DNA of 64,000 bases from Zoogloea sp. (GCA_016720685.1 JADKKC010000003.1:67570-131569); one strand, 5' to 3'. Positions 1 to 10,657 are shown, counted from the first letter of the stretch. Notes: generated by a model from the letters alone, not told the origin. Made by a program: numbers and translations.

Positions 1-94
1 TTTCATGATTCAGCCTCGCAAAAGGTTGCGACCGGTCGCACCGCAGCGCATGGCGCAACGGCGGACACGATGGGCAGAGAAAACCGGGCGGGAT

Positions 95-1097
95 TTACAG
101 CTTCGCGGGATCGAAGCCGGTTTCCTTGTAGATGGACTGGATCAGATCCTTGCCGATGCGGCCTTCCATCTTCTGATGAACCGGCAGCATCGCCTTCTTG
201 AAGGCCAGCTTTTCATCCTTCGTCGGCACATAGACCTGGGTCTTGCCGCTCTTCTTGATGGCCTCGAGGGACTTGTCGTTTTCTTCCTGGGCAATCTTGT
301 TGGCGAAAACCGTGGACTCCTTCATCGCCTGTTCGAGCTGACCGCGCACCTCGCCGGGCAGGCCGTCCCAGAACTTCTTGTTGGCGATGACCGCGTAACC
401 CAGGTAGCCGTGATCGGTCACCGTCAGATGCTTCTGCACCTCATGCATTTTCTGGGTGTACATGTTGGAGTGCGGGTTTTCGGTGCCATCCACAACGCCC
501 GTCTGCAGCGCCTGGTAAACCTCCGAGAAGGCCATCACCTGCGGCATGCCGCCGAGGCCACGGATTTCCTCTTCCAGTACCTTGGAGGACTGGATGCGCA
601 GCTTCTTGGCTTTCAGATCGGCAGGGGTGCGGATCGGGGTGTTGGCCGAGAATGACTTGAAGCCGTTGTCCCAGTACGAAAGCCCGACAATGCCCTTGGG
701 CTCCAGCTTCTTCAGGATGCTGGCGCCGACCGGCCCCTGGGTGATGCGGTGCAGTTCGGTGTAATCGTCAAAAATGTAGGGCAGATCGAAAACCTCGAAC
801 TCCTTCACACCCAGCGGGCCGAACTTGGCCAGCGACGGGGCCAGCATCTGCACGGCGCCCAACTGCAGGGCCTCCAGTTCTTCCTTGTCCTTGTAGAGTG
901 CGCTGTTGGCGTAGACCTCGACCTTGACCTTCCCCTTGGTCAGCTCTTCGGCGCGTTTCTTGAAAAACTCCGAGGCCTTGCCCTTGGGCGTGTCGGCCGC
1001 CACCACGTGGCTGAACTTGATGACGATCGGCGCCTGGGCCACTGCGGTGCTGCACAAACCCAGGGCGCAGGCTGAACAATGCGGTGCGAATTTTCAT
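95..1097 (-). CDS. dctP: TRAP transporter substrate-binding protein DctP (frameshift in signal peptide)
   Basis: Periplasmic solute receptor of a tripartite (TRAP) C4-dicarboxylate-type transporter; it captures the substrate and hands it to the DctQM membrane pair, which would lie beyond the left edge. The mature body (IVIKFSHVVA near the N-terminus, KLRIQSSKVLEEE, GVVDGTENPHSN) is typical of the DctP family at about 330 residues. The start at 1097 is an ATG behind a strong GAGGAGA ribosome site and begins MKIRTALFSL, the first half of a Sec signal peptide. The second half (ALGLCSTAVAQA) is in another frame: one extra base near 1067 separates them. The intact frame alone would need a TTG at 1057 and would lack a complete signal. 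Divergent from dctS-dctR, which probably regulates it. Family sure; whether the frameshift is real or a sequence error is unknown. Confidence 0.85.
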
Positions 1098-1223
1098 TTT
1101 TGTCTCCTCAACAGGAACTCATTGAATTTTTTTATCGGGCGATCACTTAACAGATTGCGCTTGCAGTATCGAAAGTCGCAAGATGGTCTTCAATTGTGGT
1201 TATCCGCAGTGTGGAAAGAGCGG
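1098..1223. promoter_or_regulatory. Divergent dctP / dctS control region
   Basis: The only non-coding DNA between the divergent dctP and dctS genes, so it must hold both promoters and probably the DctR site. A short inverted repeat (CTTGC at 1160-1164, GCAAG at 1178-1182) lies inside it. No convincing promoter hexamers were assigned. Confidence 0.4.
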
Positions 1224-3254
1224 ATGGTCGCACCGCTCCAGAGCAGCGATAAGGAAGTCCCCCAACCCGTGATCCTCAACCCTTTGCCTACCCCGACCGC
1301 AGCACCACCACGCTGGTACTGGAGCCTGCCCTACGCTGCCGTGACGCTGTTCATCGCCACGATGGCGGCCCTGCTGTGGCTCACCCACCGCCAAGACGCC
1401 GAAGAGCAGCGCGCCACGCTGATCAACGACGTGCTGTGGATGGAGCAGAACCTCTCCTTCCAGTTCGAGCGCAACGACGCGCAGCTCAGCCAGCTCGGGC
1501 CGAATCTGCTGACCGGCAACGACGTCCACTCCCCCAACGAGGGCACCACCCAGGCCCGCCTCAAGCGCGCCCTCGACCCGGAAAGCGGGCTGATCCGCAT
1601 CCTGTGGCTCGACGCGGGCGGCAAGGTCAAGGGGGCCGAGCCGCCCTACACCGAGAGCCATCTGGTCGGCGAAACCACCGACGTCTTTCCGTCCAGCGCC
1701 GCCTACCGCCTGTCCCGGACCCTCGGCCGGCCGGTTTATAGCGATGCCTACGCGGTCATCGACAACCAGACCCACTTCGAGGTGCACGTGCCGATCTTCG
1801 AAGGCGGGCGTTACGTGGGCTCGGTAGTCGGCGTGTATTCCGTCAACGAGATGCTGGCGAGGCAGGTTCCGTGGTGGTTTTCGGAGCGCTACCGGGTATC
1901 GATCACCAACAACCTGGGCACCGAAATCGCCGCCAGGTCGAAGGTTTCGCCGGTATCGACGCTGGCTTACGAAATCCCCTTCGAGCCCCCCGGCCACGGG
2001 CTCAACCTGGTCATCACCGCCTGCAAAGCGAAGGGTGGCTGGATTTCGCTGCTGTTGATGAGCTCCCTCGGCGTGCTCGCCGCGGCCATCGTCTGGAGCC
2101 TGTGGCAACTGCGCCGGCACATGCAGCGCCGGCAGGCTGCCGAACAGGCGCTGGGCAGCGAACACGCCTTTCGAAAGGCGATGGAGGATTCGCTCAACAC
2201 CGGCATGCGCGCCCGTGACATGCAGGGCCGCATCACCTACGTCAACCCGGCCTTCTGCCGCATGGTCGGCTGGAGCGCCGAGGAACTCGTCGGCCTGATG
2301 CCGCCCATGCCCTACTGGGCGCCCGAAGCGCTCGACCGCACCTACGAAGTGCACTCCATGATCCTCGGCGGCAACGCCCCGTCGCAGGGCGTCGAAATCC
2401 GCCTGATGCGCCGCGACGGCGAGCGCTTCGACGCGCTGCTGATCGAGGCGCCGCTGATCGACGCCAACAGCCGCCAGATCGGATGGATGGGCTCGATGGT
2501 GGATGTCTCCGACCAGAAACGCACCCAGGAACTGGCCCGCCAGCAGCAGGAACGCCTGCAGGCCACCGCGCGTCTGGTCACGATGGGCGAAATGGCCTCG
2601 ACCCTGGCCCACGAACTCAACCAGCCACTGGCCGCAATTTCCAGCTACAACACCGGCTGCCTCAACATGATCGAGCACGGCGACCTGTCGCAAACCGAGC
2701 TCACCGGCGTGCTCCACAAGATCGGCAAGCAGGCCCAGCGCGCCGGCCAGATCATCCGCCGCGTGCACGCCTTTGTGCGGCGCAGCGAACCCAAGTTCGA
2801 AACGGTGGATCTCGACGCCATCATCCGCGAATCGGTCGGGCTGGTGGAGCCCGACGCCGAGCGCCGCGGCGTGGCCATCGATCTCGATCTCGCCGAAGCC
2901 CTGCCGCCCATCCTCGCCGATCCGGTGATGATCGAGCAGGTGGCCGTCAACCTGATCAGGAACGGCATGGACGCCATGTCCAGCACGCCCCGCAGCGAGC
3001 GCCGGCTGCAGCTGACCACCCGCGAGCACGAAGGCATGCTGATCTTCACGGTTGCCGACCGAGGCCAGGGCATCCCGCCCGAAGTGGCCGAAAAGCTCTT
3101 TGCGCCCTTCTTCACCACCAAGGAAGAAGGCATGGGCATGGGCCTCAACATCTGCCGCTCCATCGCCGAACTCCACCGCGGCCGCCTCGCCTTCGAAGCC
3201 CGGCCGGGCGGTGGTACGATTTTCAACTTCTCGCTGCCCGTCACCCAATCATGA
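1224..3254 (+). CDS. dctS: PAS-domain sensor histidine kinase, DctS type
   Basis: Membrane sensor kinase of 676 residues, probably detecting C4-dicarboxylates outside the cell. Order: membrane segment at about residues 34-54, an extracytoplasmic sensor region, a second membrane segment (WISLLLMSSLGVLAAAIV), a PAS domain (ITYVNPAFCRMVGWSAEEL), the phospho-acceptor histidine in TLAHELNQPLAAI, and an ATPase domain with N box NLIRNGMDAM, G1 box DRGQGIP and GMGMGLNICRS. The ATG at 1224 follows GGAAAGAG; longer upstream frames run into DNA opposite dctP. The stop overlaps the dctR start by 4 nt (ATGA), so the two are translationally coupled. DctS/DctR naming rests on family architecture and on divergence from a TRAP receptor gene; the ligand is inferred. 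Confidence 0.85.
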   Translation: MVAPLQSSDKEVPQPVILNPLPTPTAAPPRWYWSLPYAAVTLFIATMAALLWLTHRQDAEEQRATLINDVLWMEQNLSFQFERNDAQLSQLGPNLLTGNDVHSPNEGTTQARLKRALDPESGLIRILWLDAGGKVKGAEPPYTESHLVGETTDVFPSSAAYRLSRTLGRPVYSDAYAVIDNQTHFEVHVPIFEGGRYVGSVVGVYSVNEMLARQVPWWFSERYRVSITNNLGTEIAARSKVSPVSTLAYEIPFEPPGHGLNLVITACKAKGGWISLLLMSSLGVLAAAIVWSLWQLRRHMQRRQAAEQALGSEHAFRKAMEDSLNTGMRARDMQGRITYVNPAFCRMVGWSAEELVGLMPPMPYWAPEALDRTYEVHSMILGGNAPSQGVEIRLMRRDGERFDALLIEAPLIDANSRQIGWMGSMVDVSDQKRTQELARQQQERLQATARLVTMGEMASTLAHELNQPLAAISSYNTGCLNMIEHGDLSQTELTGVLHKIGKQAQRAGQIIRRVHAFVRRSEPKFETVDLDAIIRESVGLVEPDAERRGVAIDLDLAEALPPILADPVMIEQVAVNLIRNGMDAMSSTPRSERRLQLTTREHEGMLIFTVADRGQGIPPEVAEKLFAPFFTTKEEGMGMGLNICRSIAELHRGRLAFEARPGGGTIFNFSLPVTQS

Positions 3255-3868
3255 GCCCGTCCCTCGCCACGCCATTTGCCCACATTGTCGATGACGACGA
3301 AGCCATCCGCGACGCCCTCAGCTGGCTGTTCCGCACCCGCAAGGTCGAATCCCGGGCCTGGCCGTCGGCCGAGGATTTTCTCGCTGCATGGCGGCCCGAC
3401 TGGCGCGGCTGCATCGTGCTGGACATCCGCATGCGCGAGATGAGCGGCCTTGAATGCTTCGACGCCCTGCTCGAACGGGGCAACACCCTGCCGGTCATCT
3501 TCCTGACCGGCCACGGCGACGTGCCGATGGCCGTCGGTGCGCTCAAGAAAGGTGCGTTCGACTTCCTCGAAAAACCCTTCGACGACAACGCGCTGGTCGA
3601 TGTGGTGATCCGGGCGCTGGAATCCAACGCACGCCGCCAGGCCAACCAGGAAACCCAGGCCAACGTCGCCGGCCTCCTCGCCCAGCTCACCCCCCGCGAG
3701 CAGGAAGTGATGCAACTGGTGCTGGTCGGCAAGTTCAACAAGGTCATCGCCGACGAACTGAACATCTCGATGCGCACCGTGGAAGTGCACCGTTCGCGGG
3801 TGTTCGAGAAAATGGGCGTGCGCTCGGCGGTCGAACTGGCGCAGCTACTCGCGCCGGGTCGCGACTGA
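3251..3868 (+). CDS. dctR: FixJ/DctR-type response regulator
   Basis: Response regulator of 205 residues. Receiver domain with the acidic pair in HIVDDDEA, phospho-acceptor Asp in CIVLDIRMREMSG, the Thr in FLTGHGD and Lys in LEKPFDD. A C-terminal LuxR/FixJ helix-turn-helix follows (LTPREQEVMQLVLVGKFNKV, then ISMRTVEVHRSRVFEKM). It should be phosphorylated by the adjacent DctS and activate the divergent TRAP transporter gene, as DctSR does in Rhodobacter. Its end lies 5 nt from the convergent end of tilS. Confidence 0.87.
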   Translation: MSPSLATPFAHIVDDDEAIRDALSWLFRTRKVESRAWPSAEDFLAAWRPDWRGCIVLDIRMREMSGLECFDALLERGNTLPVIFLTGHGDVPMAVGALKKGAFDFLEKPFDDNALVDVVIRALESNARRQANQETQANVAGLLAQLTPREQEVMQLVLVGKFNKVIADELNISMRTVEVHRSRVFEKMGVRSAVELAQLLAPGRD

Positions 3869-3873
3869 CGCGC

Positions 3874-5185
3874 CTAAAAACAGGACCAGACCGGCATCAC
3901 GCCCGCCTCGCCCGGCGGGCAACGGAACTCGTCTGCCACCCCCACACCGCCAACCCACGCCAGCCGCCCGCCAATCCACAGCAGCGGCAGGTGGCTGCGC
4001 AACCAGGGCGGCACGCCGGCTTCCTGAAGAAGGTTCTTGAGCGTCCGTGAGGTGCCGCGCGCATGGAGACGCAGGCGCTCGCCCCCTCTGCGGCAGCGCA
4101 GTTCGCAAGGCTGGCCGGCGATCAGCCTTGCCGCAAGCCCTTCTCCCGTCGCCTCCCCGAACGCGACCGTCCCGCCGGCCCAGCCTACCGACGACTCGCC
4201 GCTCCACGCGACACAATCCGGTGCGCCCTCGGCGCTCAGCGGCTCCAGCCACCAGGCATCCCGATAAACGCACAGGGCCACCCTGCCAAATGGCAGGCGC
4301 AAACCGGCGCCCGCGTCATCAAGGCGAAACTGTCGTTCGGTCTCGCGCAGGCGGTCCTCATCGGGCATCGGCTCGCCGGAGCCGGCCAGCAGGTGGCGCA
4401 TCGCATTGCGCAGGCGGGGAGACGAAAGCTGCAGGGCGGCAGTCCGCCGGAAGCGGGCCGATCCGGGCAGGGCCAGCGCGGCCAGATCGCCGGCTGCCAG
4501 ATCGTCGAGCAGCACGGAGGCCTCATCGCACAAGCGACCAAGCCGCGCCAGCCCCGCGGAGGCACCGGGAAAGCGCTCCTCGATGGCAGGCATGATGTCC
4601 TTACGCAGGAAATTGCGGGAAAAACGACTGTCAGCGTTGCTCGGATCTTCTATCCACGCCAGCCCGCGGGCCTTCGCATAGGCCAGGAGTTCGTGCCGCG
4701 ACACGTCCAGCAAGGGGCGCCACACGCCGGCGGCACCCCGTCCCGGCACTGCCGCGCGCATGCCGCCGGCACCGCGCACGCCGGTGCCGCGAATGGCCCG
4801 GAACAACACGGTTTCGGCCTGGTCGTCCCGGTGATGGGCCAACGCCAGCCAGTCGTCGCCAAAACCCAGCAGCGCCGCACGCCGCGCCTCCCGCGCTGCG
4901 GCCTCCAGGCCACCGGAATGGCGGCGGTCGACCTGCACATCGCAGACGGCAAGCGGCACTTCGAGTTGATCGCACAGCGCGAGGCAGATGTCGGCCCAGA
5001 CTTCCGAACCGGAAACGAGGCCGTGGCGCACGTGACATGCCGCCAGTTCAAACCCCAGCATGGGTCGCAAACCGGCCAGCACATGGAGCAGAACCGTGGA
5101 ATCGAGCCCGCCTGATAGGCCTGCCCGCACACGCCGGGCGGGCGACGGCAGTTGCCGCCAGCTCCGCTCTACGTGCAAAAGCAGG

Positions 5186-5199
<14 letters not shown>
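3874..5199 (-). CDS. tilS: tRNA(Ile)-lysidine synthase
   Basis: ATP-dependent ligase that converts the wobble cytidine of tRNA-Ile(CAU) to lysidine so that it reads AUA codons; essential. The PP-loop motif SGGLDS is at residues 29-34, followed by the N-type ATPase domain, a helical middle domain (FSRNFLRKDIMP is typical), and the C-terminal TilS domain (RTLKNLLQEAGVPPWLR). At 441 residues it matches the family. The start is a TTG at 5199 that overlaps the end of accA by 14 nt, with AAGGAAA directly before it; that spacing is short, so the exact start is uncertain. Pairing of accA and tilS is common in Betaproteobacteria. Confidence 0.93.
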
Positions 5200-6154
<955 letters not shown>

Positions 6155-6325
6155 TGGGGTCGAGACTCAAAAAAATTTGCGCCATTTTACCCCATCGCTT
6201 CAAAACTCGCCCGGCGGGCAGGCAATGGCGCACATCCGGCAGGCAAATCGCATTGCTGCGTCGCGCAACAAGCCGCTAAAGTGGACCCTTTTTGCGTTCT
6301 TCTTACCGGCTTTCCTATGGCTTCG

Positions 6326-7864
6326 ATGAATCTTCTGCGCGCCCTCGCCACCGTCAGCGGCATGACCCTGCTGTCGCGAATACTCGGTTTCGTGCGCGAC
6401 TTCGTGGTTGCCCGCGCCTTTGGAGCCGGCGTGGAAACCGACGCGTTCTTCGTCGCCTTCCGCCTGCCCAACCTGCTGCGCCGGATGTTTGCCGAAGGCG
6501 CATTTTCGCAGGCGTTCGTGCCCATTCTGGCCGAATACAAGAACAAACGCGGTGAGGAAGAAACCCACCGCCTGGTCAACCACGTGGCCAGCGCCCTCGG
6601 TCTGGCCGTGCTGCTGGTTTCCATTCTCGGCACCATCGCCTCCCCGCTGATCATCTACGCCACCGCACCGGGCTTTTCCGCCGACGCCAGCAAGTTCGAG
6701 CTCACCGTCCAGCTCACCCGCATCACCTTCCCCTACATTTTCTTCATGTCGCTGGTGGCCCTGGCCGGCGGCGTGCTCAATACCTGGAGCCGCTTTGCGA
6801 TTCCGGCCTTCACGCCCGTGCTGCTGAATCTCTCGTTCATCGGCATGGCGCTGCTGGCCGCGCCGTATTTCGATCCGCCCGTGCTGGCCCTCGGCTGGGC
6901 GGTGTTCATCGGCGGGCTGGCCCAGCTCGCGTTACAACTGCGCCCGCTTGCCAAGATCGGCATGCTGCCGCGCTTCTCCCTCGACTTCTCCGATCCCGGC
7001 GTGCGGCGCATCCTCAAGCTCATGGCGCCGGCCATCCTGGGCGTCTCGGTGAGCCAGATTTCGCTCCTGATCAACACCGTCTTCGCCTCGTTCTTGCCCA
7101 GCGGCAGCGTGTCATGGCTGTACTACGCCGACCGTCTCATGGAGTTTCCGGCCGGCATGCTCGGCGTAGCCCTTGGCACGATCCTGCTACCGAGCCTCTC
7201 CAAGATGCACGCCGACAAAAACCCGGTCGAATTTTCCAGCCTGCTCGACTGGGGCCTGCGCCTCACGCTGATGCTGACCCTGCCGGCCGCCCTCGGCCTG
7301 GCACTGCTGGCGGTTCCGCTGATCACCACCCTCTTCCACCACGGCGCCTTCGGCCTCAGCGATGTTTACCAGACCCGCAGCGCGCTGATTGCCTACAGCA
7401 TCGGCCTTGCCGGGCTGATTCTGGTCAAGGTGCTGGCCCCGGCGTTCTACGCCCGCCAGGACATTCGCACGCCGGTCAAGTTTGCGCTGATCACCCTGAC
7501 GGTCACCCAGCTGATGAACCTCGTTTTCATCGGCCCGCTGCAGCACGCCGGCCTGGCCCTCTCCATCGGCCTTGCCTCCTGCGTCAATGCGGGCATGCTC
7601 TACTTCGGCCTGCGCAAGCGCGGCATCTACCAGCCCCAGCCGGGCTGGGCGCTTTTCACCGGTAAGCTGCTGGTCGCGATGGCGGTGCTTGGCGTGGCCG
7701 TCTGGTTCTCGGCGGGCGCCGACAGCCTGTGGCTTCACGCCTCCGGCGCCGAACGGGTTATCCGCCTGTGCCTGCTGGTGGTCGGCGGCATGGCCATCTA
7801 TTTCGCGACGCTGTTCGCTCTCGGTTTCCGGGTCACCGACTTCCGCCGCCGCAGCGCCAGCTGA
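6326..7864 (+). CDS. murJ: Lipid II flippase MurJ
   Basis: Inner-membrane flippase of the MOP superfamily that moves the peptidoglycan precursor lipid II to the periplasm; essential. The 512 residues show the MurJ signature from the first residues (MNLLRALATVSGMTLLSRIL, GFVRD, then TDAFFVAFRLPNLLRR and EGAFSQAFVPILAEY) and about 14 hydrophobic segments. The start was set at the ATG at 6326 because MurJ homologues begin MNLL; an in-frame ATG at 6317 is the alternative. Neither has a clear ribosome site. Confidence 0.93.
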   Translation: MNLLRALATVSGMTLLSRILGFVRDFVVARAFGAGVETDAFFVAFRLPNLLRRMFAEGAFSQAFVPILAEYKNKRGEEETHRLVNHVASALGLAVLLVSILGTIASPLIIYATAPGFSADASKFELTVQLTRITFPYIFFMSLVALAGGVLNTWSRFAIPAFTPVLLNLSFIGMALLAAPYFDPPVLALGWAVFIGGLAQLALQLRPLAKIGMLPRFSLDFSDPGVRRILKLMAPAILGVSVSQISLLINTVFASFLPSGSVSWLYYADRLMEFPAGMLGVALGTILLPSLSKMHADKNPVEFSSLLDWGLRLTLMLTLPAALGLALLAVPLITTLFHHGAFGLSDVYQTRSALIAYSIGLAGLILVKVLAPAFYARQDIRTPVKFALITLTVTQLMNLVFIGPLQHAGLALSIGLASCVNAGMLYFGLRKRGIYQPQPGWALFTGKLLVAMAVLGVAVWFSAGADSLWLHASGAERVIRLCLLVVGGMAIYFATLFALGFRVTDFRRRSAS

Positions 7865-7915
7865 GCCCGCCCGAATTTAGCTAGAATCTCCGGACACCCC
7901 AGTGGAGACACCAGC

Positions 7916-8545
7916 ATGCAACTGACCAGCCAGAGCTTTTCCGACGGCAGCCCGATTCCGGGCGAGTTCGCCTTCTGCATCCCGGCAATCGAGGGCCACG
8001 TGGCCCTCGGCAGTAATCGCAATCCCCAGCTCGCCTGGACCGGCGCGCCTGCCGGCACGCAGTCCTTCGCCCTGATCTGCCATGACCCGGACGTGCCCAG
8101 TCGCGGCGACGACGTGAACCAGGAAGGCCGCAGCGTGCCGGCCGAGCTGCCACGGGTGGATTTTTTCCACTGGGTGCTGGTCGACCTGCCGGCCGATGCG
8201 AACAACATAGCCGCCGGCTCGCACTCCGAAACCGTCACCGCCAACGGCAAACCCGGCCCGGCGCGCCCCGACGGCAGCCGCCACGGCATCAACGACTACA
8301 CCGGCTGGTTCGCCGGCGACGGGCAGATGAAGGGCGACTACTTCGGCTATGACGGCCCCTGTCCCCCGTGGAACGACTCGATCCGCCACCGCTACGTGTT
8401 CACCGTTTTTGCACTGGATGTGCCGAGAGTTGCCGTGGAAGGTCACTTCACGGGTCAGCAGGTTCGCGCAGCCATCGCCGGACATATCCTGGCCCAGGCC
8501 AGCATCACCGTCACCTACAGCCTGAATCCTTCCGTCCCGGCCTGA
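7916..8545 (+). CDS. YbhB/YbcL family Raf kinase inhibitor-like (PEBP) protein
   Basis: Phosphatidylethanolamine-binding-protein fold, 209 residues, cytoplasmic. Family motifs are ICHDPDVPSR (ligand-pocket DPD-P), the FFHWVLVDLP strand, and GPCPPWNDSIRHRYVFTVFALD, matching the GPxPPxxxxHRY motif. The ATG at 7916 follows GTGGAGA. Bacterial members have no settled role, so the physiological function is unknown. A terminator lies just downstream, so it appears to be a single-gene unit or the end of the murJ unit. Confidence 0.87.
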   Translation: MQLTSQSFSDGSPIPGEFAFCIPAIEGHVALGSNRNPQLAWTGAPAGTQSFALICHDPDVPSRGDDVNQEGRSVPAELPRVDFFHWVLVDLPADANNIAAGSHSETVTANGKPGPARPDGSRHGINDYTGWFAGDGQMKGDYFGYDGPCPPWNDSIRHRYVFTVFALDVPRVAVEGHFTGQQVRAAIAGHILAQASITVTYSLNPSVPA

Positions 8546-8569
8546 CCGGCGGCACGCAAGCCCACCAAC

Positions 8570-8599
8570 AACCGGGTACTTCACGTTCCCGGTTTTTTT
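8570..8599 (+). terminator. Rho-independent terminator after the PEBP gene
   Basis: A 7-bp stem AACCGGG / CCCGGTT (8570-8576 with 8588-8594) is followed by a T-run to 8599. Oriented for the + strand gene ending at 8545. Confidence 0.75.
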
Positions 8600-8613
8600 A
8601 AAGGCGAAACCGT

Positions 8614-9864
8614 TCAGGGGGAATGGCTCGGCAATAGGGGCTGCAGCAGCGGGAGTTGCAGGCGTAGATAGTCAGGCAGGCCATCCTTGAAGACCGGCCA
8701 GTCTTCGCCGGCAATCAGCGGCCGGCACCAGCGCCGGAAAGCCTCCGTCACGCCAAAGCCATCGGCGGCGATGAATTCCGCCGGCAAGCTGCGCTCCAGG
8801 TTGGCAACCTGCTCGAAGGGCAAGAGATTGGTGCGCCAGCGATACGCGTCGTCGGTCAGACGCTCGATGCCCACCACGCCACACTGGCCGGCAACAGCCC
8901 GACGCACGGCGGCCTTGCCGACCGCGAAAGCCTGGGCCGTGTCGGTTCTGGAGGCGATGTGGCGAGCCGAACGCTGGAGATAGTCCGCCAGCGCGTAATG
9001 AACCTTGTAGCCAAGGCAGGCGTGAATCCGCTCGGCCACCACCTCGCCGGCGCCACCCAGCTGGACGTAGCCTTTCTGGTTACGATCCTGCATGGCGAGG
9101 ATCTGGCCGTCCGGCCCGCGAATGCCTTCCGCCACGACCACGGCGCAGGCGCCCACGCGCTCCACCACCGCCTGCACACGGGCCAGAAAGCGCGCTTCGT
9201 CGAAAACCACCTCGGGCATCAGGATGATGTGCGGCGCGGCATCGGCATCCTCGGCGGCCAGCGCGCAGGCCGCCGCCAGCCAGCCGGCGTTGCGGCCCAT
9301 CACTTCAAGCACGAAGGCACGCCCCGCATTGGTGGTCATGGCGGCAAGGTCCAGCCCCACTTCGCGGACCGACGTGGCCAAGTACTTGGCCGCCGAGCCG
9401 AAACCCGGGCTGCAGTCGGTTCCGACGATGTCGTTGTCCACGGTTTTCGGTACGCCGACAACGGTAAGCGGGTAGCCACGTGCATCGGCTGCGCTCTGAA
9501 CCTGGCGGCAGGTTTCCATCGAACCGTTGCCGCCGTTGTAGAGAAAGAAGCGGATGTCATGGGCGGCCAGCACATCGAACAGGCGGTCGTACTGAAGCGG
9601 GTTATTCTCGGCCGGATCGAGATCGAATCGACATGAGCCGAAGGCACCGCCCGGGGTTGTGCGCAGGCGGGCAAGATCGGCGCCGGACAGGGCGGCCGTA
9701 TCGACGAGGGTCTCGCGCAGTACGCCGAGAATGCCGTTGCGTGCGGCGAGCACGCGCTCGATGCGCTCCGGCTGCAGCCGCGCCTCGCTGATCACACCGG
9801 CCGCCGAAGCGTTGATGACAGCCGTGACACCACCCGACTGGGCGTAGAGAAGACTTCCCTTCAT
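8614..9864 (-). CDS. pfp: 6-phosphofructokinase (PPi- or ATP-dependent)
   Basis: Cytoplasmic glycolytic enzyme of the PfkA/PFP family, 416 residues, acting on fructose 6-phosphate. Seen: the nucleotide/PPi loop GGNGS (residues 111-115), the catalytic segment PKTVDND (140-145 region) and the sugar-phosphate motif EVMGRNAGW. The donor is ambiguous: Lys140 is the residue typical of PPi enzymes, but Gly114 sits where PPi enzymes carry Asp and is the ATP-type residue. The ATG at 9864 has GGGAG six bases upstream and the family start (GSLLYAQSGGVTAVINAS), so it is preferred over a longer frame. It lies after adk with a terminator between them. Confidence 0.85.
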   Translation of the reverse strand: MKGSLLYAQSGGVTAVINASAAGVISEARLQPERIERVLAARNGILGVLRETLVDTAALSGADLARLRTTPGGAFGSCRFDLDPAENNPLQYDRLFDVLAAHDIRFFLYNGGNGSMETCRQVQSAADARGYPLTVVGVPKTVDNDIVGTDCSPGFGSAAKYLATSVREVGLDLAAMTTNAGRAFVLEVMGRNAGWLAAACALAAEDADAAPHIILMPEVVFDEARFLARVQAVVERVGACAVVVAEGIRGPDGQILAMQDRNQKGYVQLGGAGEVVAERIHACLGYKVHYALADYLQRSARHIASRTDTAQAFAVGKAAVRRAVAGQCGVVGIERLTDDAYRWRTNLLPFEQVANLERSLPAEFIAADGFGVTEAFRRWCRPLIAGEDWPVFKDGLPDYLRLQLPLLQPLLPSHSP

Positions 9865-9891
9865 CACGGGCTCCCATCCGAAACGCGTGGA

Positions 9892-9924
9892 CAAAAAATC
9901 AGGGCCGGCTTTGACAGCCGGCCC
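9892..9924 (-). terminator. Terminator of the exbB-adk operon
   Basis: A perfect 9-bp stem GGGCCGGCT / AGCCGGCCC (9902-9910 with 9916-9924). On the minus strand it is followed by a six-T run at 9893-9898. It closes transcription after adk and before the phosphofructokinase gene. Confidence 0.8.
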
Positions 9925-9945
9925 TCGGTGCCTTGCGTACGGCGC

Positions 9946-10599
9946 TTACTTCAGCGCGTCGAACGCCCGGTCGCGGATCTCGTCGACCTTGCCAAGGCCC
10001 GCAATCTTGCGGTATTTCGGCGCGTTCGCCTCGCCGTTTGCGGCCCAGTCGGAATAGTAGGCCACCAGCGGCTTGGTCTGGGAATGGTAGACGTCGAGAC
10101 GCTTCTTGACGGTCTCTTCCTTGTCGTCGTCGCGCTGGATAAGCGCTTCGCCGGTTTCGTCGTCCTTGCCCTCGACCTTGGGCGGGTTGAACTTGACATG
10201 GTAGGTGCGGCCGGAAGCCACATGCACACGGCGGCCGGACATGCGACCGATGATTTCCTCGTCGGGCACATCGATTTCAAGCACGAAATCGATGGCTACG
10301 CCCGCAGCTTTCATGGCCTCGGCTTGCGGAATGGTGCGCGGAAAGCCGTCGAACATGTAGCCGGACTGACAGTCGGCATCCTTCAGGCGATCCTTGACCA
10401 GCCCGATGATGATCTCGTCGGAAACGAGGCCACCGGCATCCATCACCTTTTTGGCTTCGATCCCCAGCGGAGTGCCGGCCTTGACGGCAGCACGCAGCAT
10501 GTCGCCGGTGGAAATCTGCGGAATCCCAAATTTATCTTTGATGTAATTGGCTTGGGTGCCCTTGCCGGCCCCCGGCGGTCCCAACAGAATCAGACGCAT
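9946..10599 (-). CDS. adk: Adenylate kinase
   Basis: Catalyses ATP + AMP to 2 ADP in the cytoplasm. The P-loop GPPGAGKGTQA is at residues 7-17, followed by the AMP-binding region (STGDMLRAAV), the FDGFPRT motif and a long-form LID domain (RMSGRRVHVASGRTYH). The LID lacks the four zinc cysteines, as in other proteobacterial enzymes. The 217 residues match the long type. GGAGGGGAAGC precedes the ATG at 10599. Last gene of the exbB-exbD-lpxK-Trm112-kdsB-adk operon. Confidence 0.97.
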   Translation of the reverse strand: MRLILLGPPGAGKGTQANYIKDKFGIPQISTGDMLRAAVKAGTPLGIEAKKVMDAGGLVSDEIIIGLVKDRLKDADCQSGYMFDGFPRTIPQAEAMKAAGVAIDFVLEIDVPDEEIIGRMSGRRVHVASGRTYHVKFNPPKVEGKDDETGEALIQRDDDKEETVKKRLDVYHSQTKPLVAYYSDWAANGEANAPKYRKIAGLGKVDEIRDRAFDALK

Positions 10600-10657
10600 G
10601 CTTCCCCTCCTCTGGTTATTGTGGCTGCAATGATGAACGATGAAATTAACGTGAAAC

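Noticed and set aside
1200..3248. Long open frame antisense to dctS (682 codons), and similar ones opposite xseA, the GGDEF-EAL gene, prc, ftsK, nosZ, the ABC-F gene and the six-PAS kinase
   Set aside because: High GC content opens antisense frames; these have low-complexity composition, no family motifs and no ribosome sites, while the opposite strand encodes clear families.
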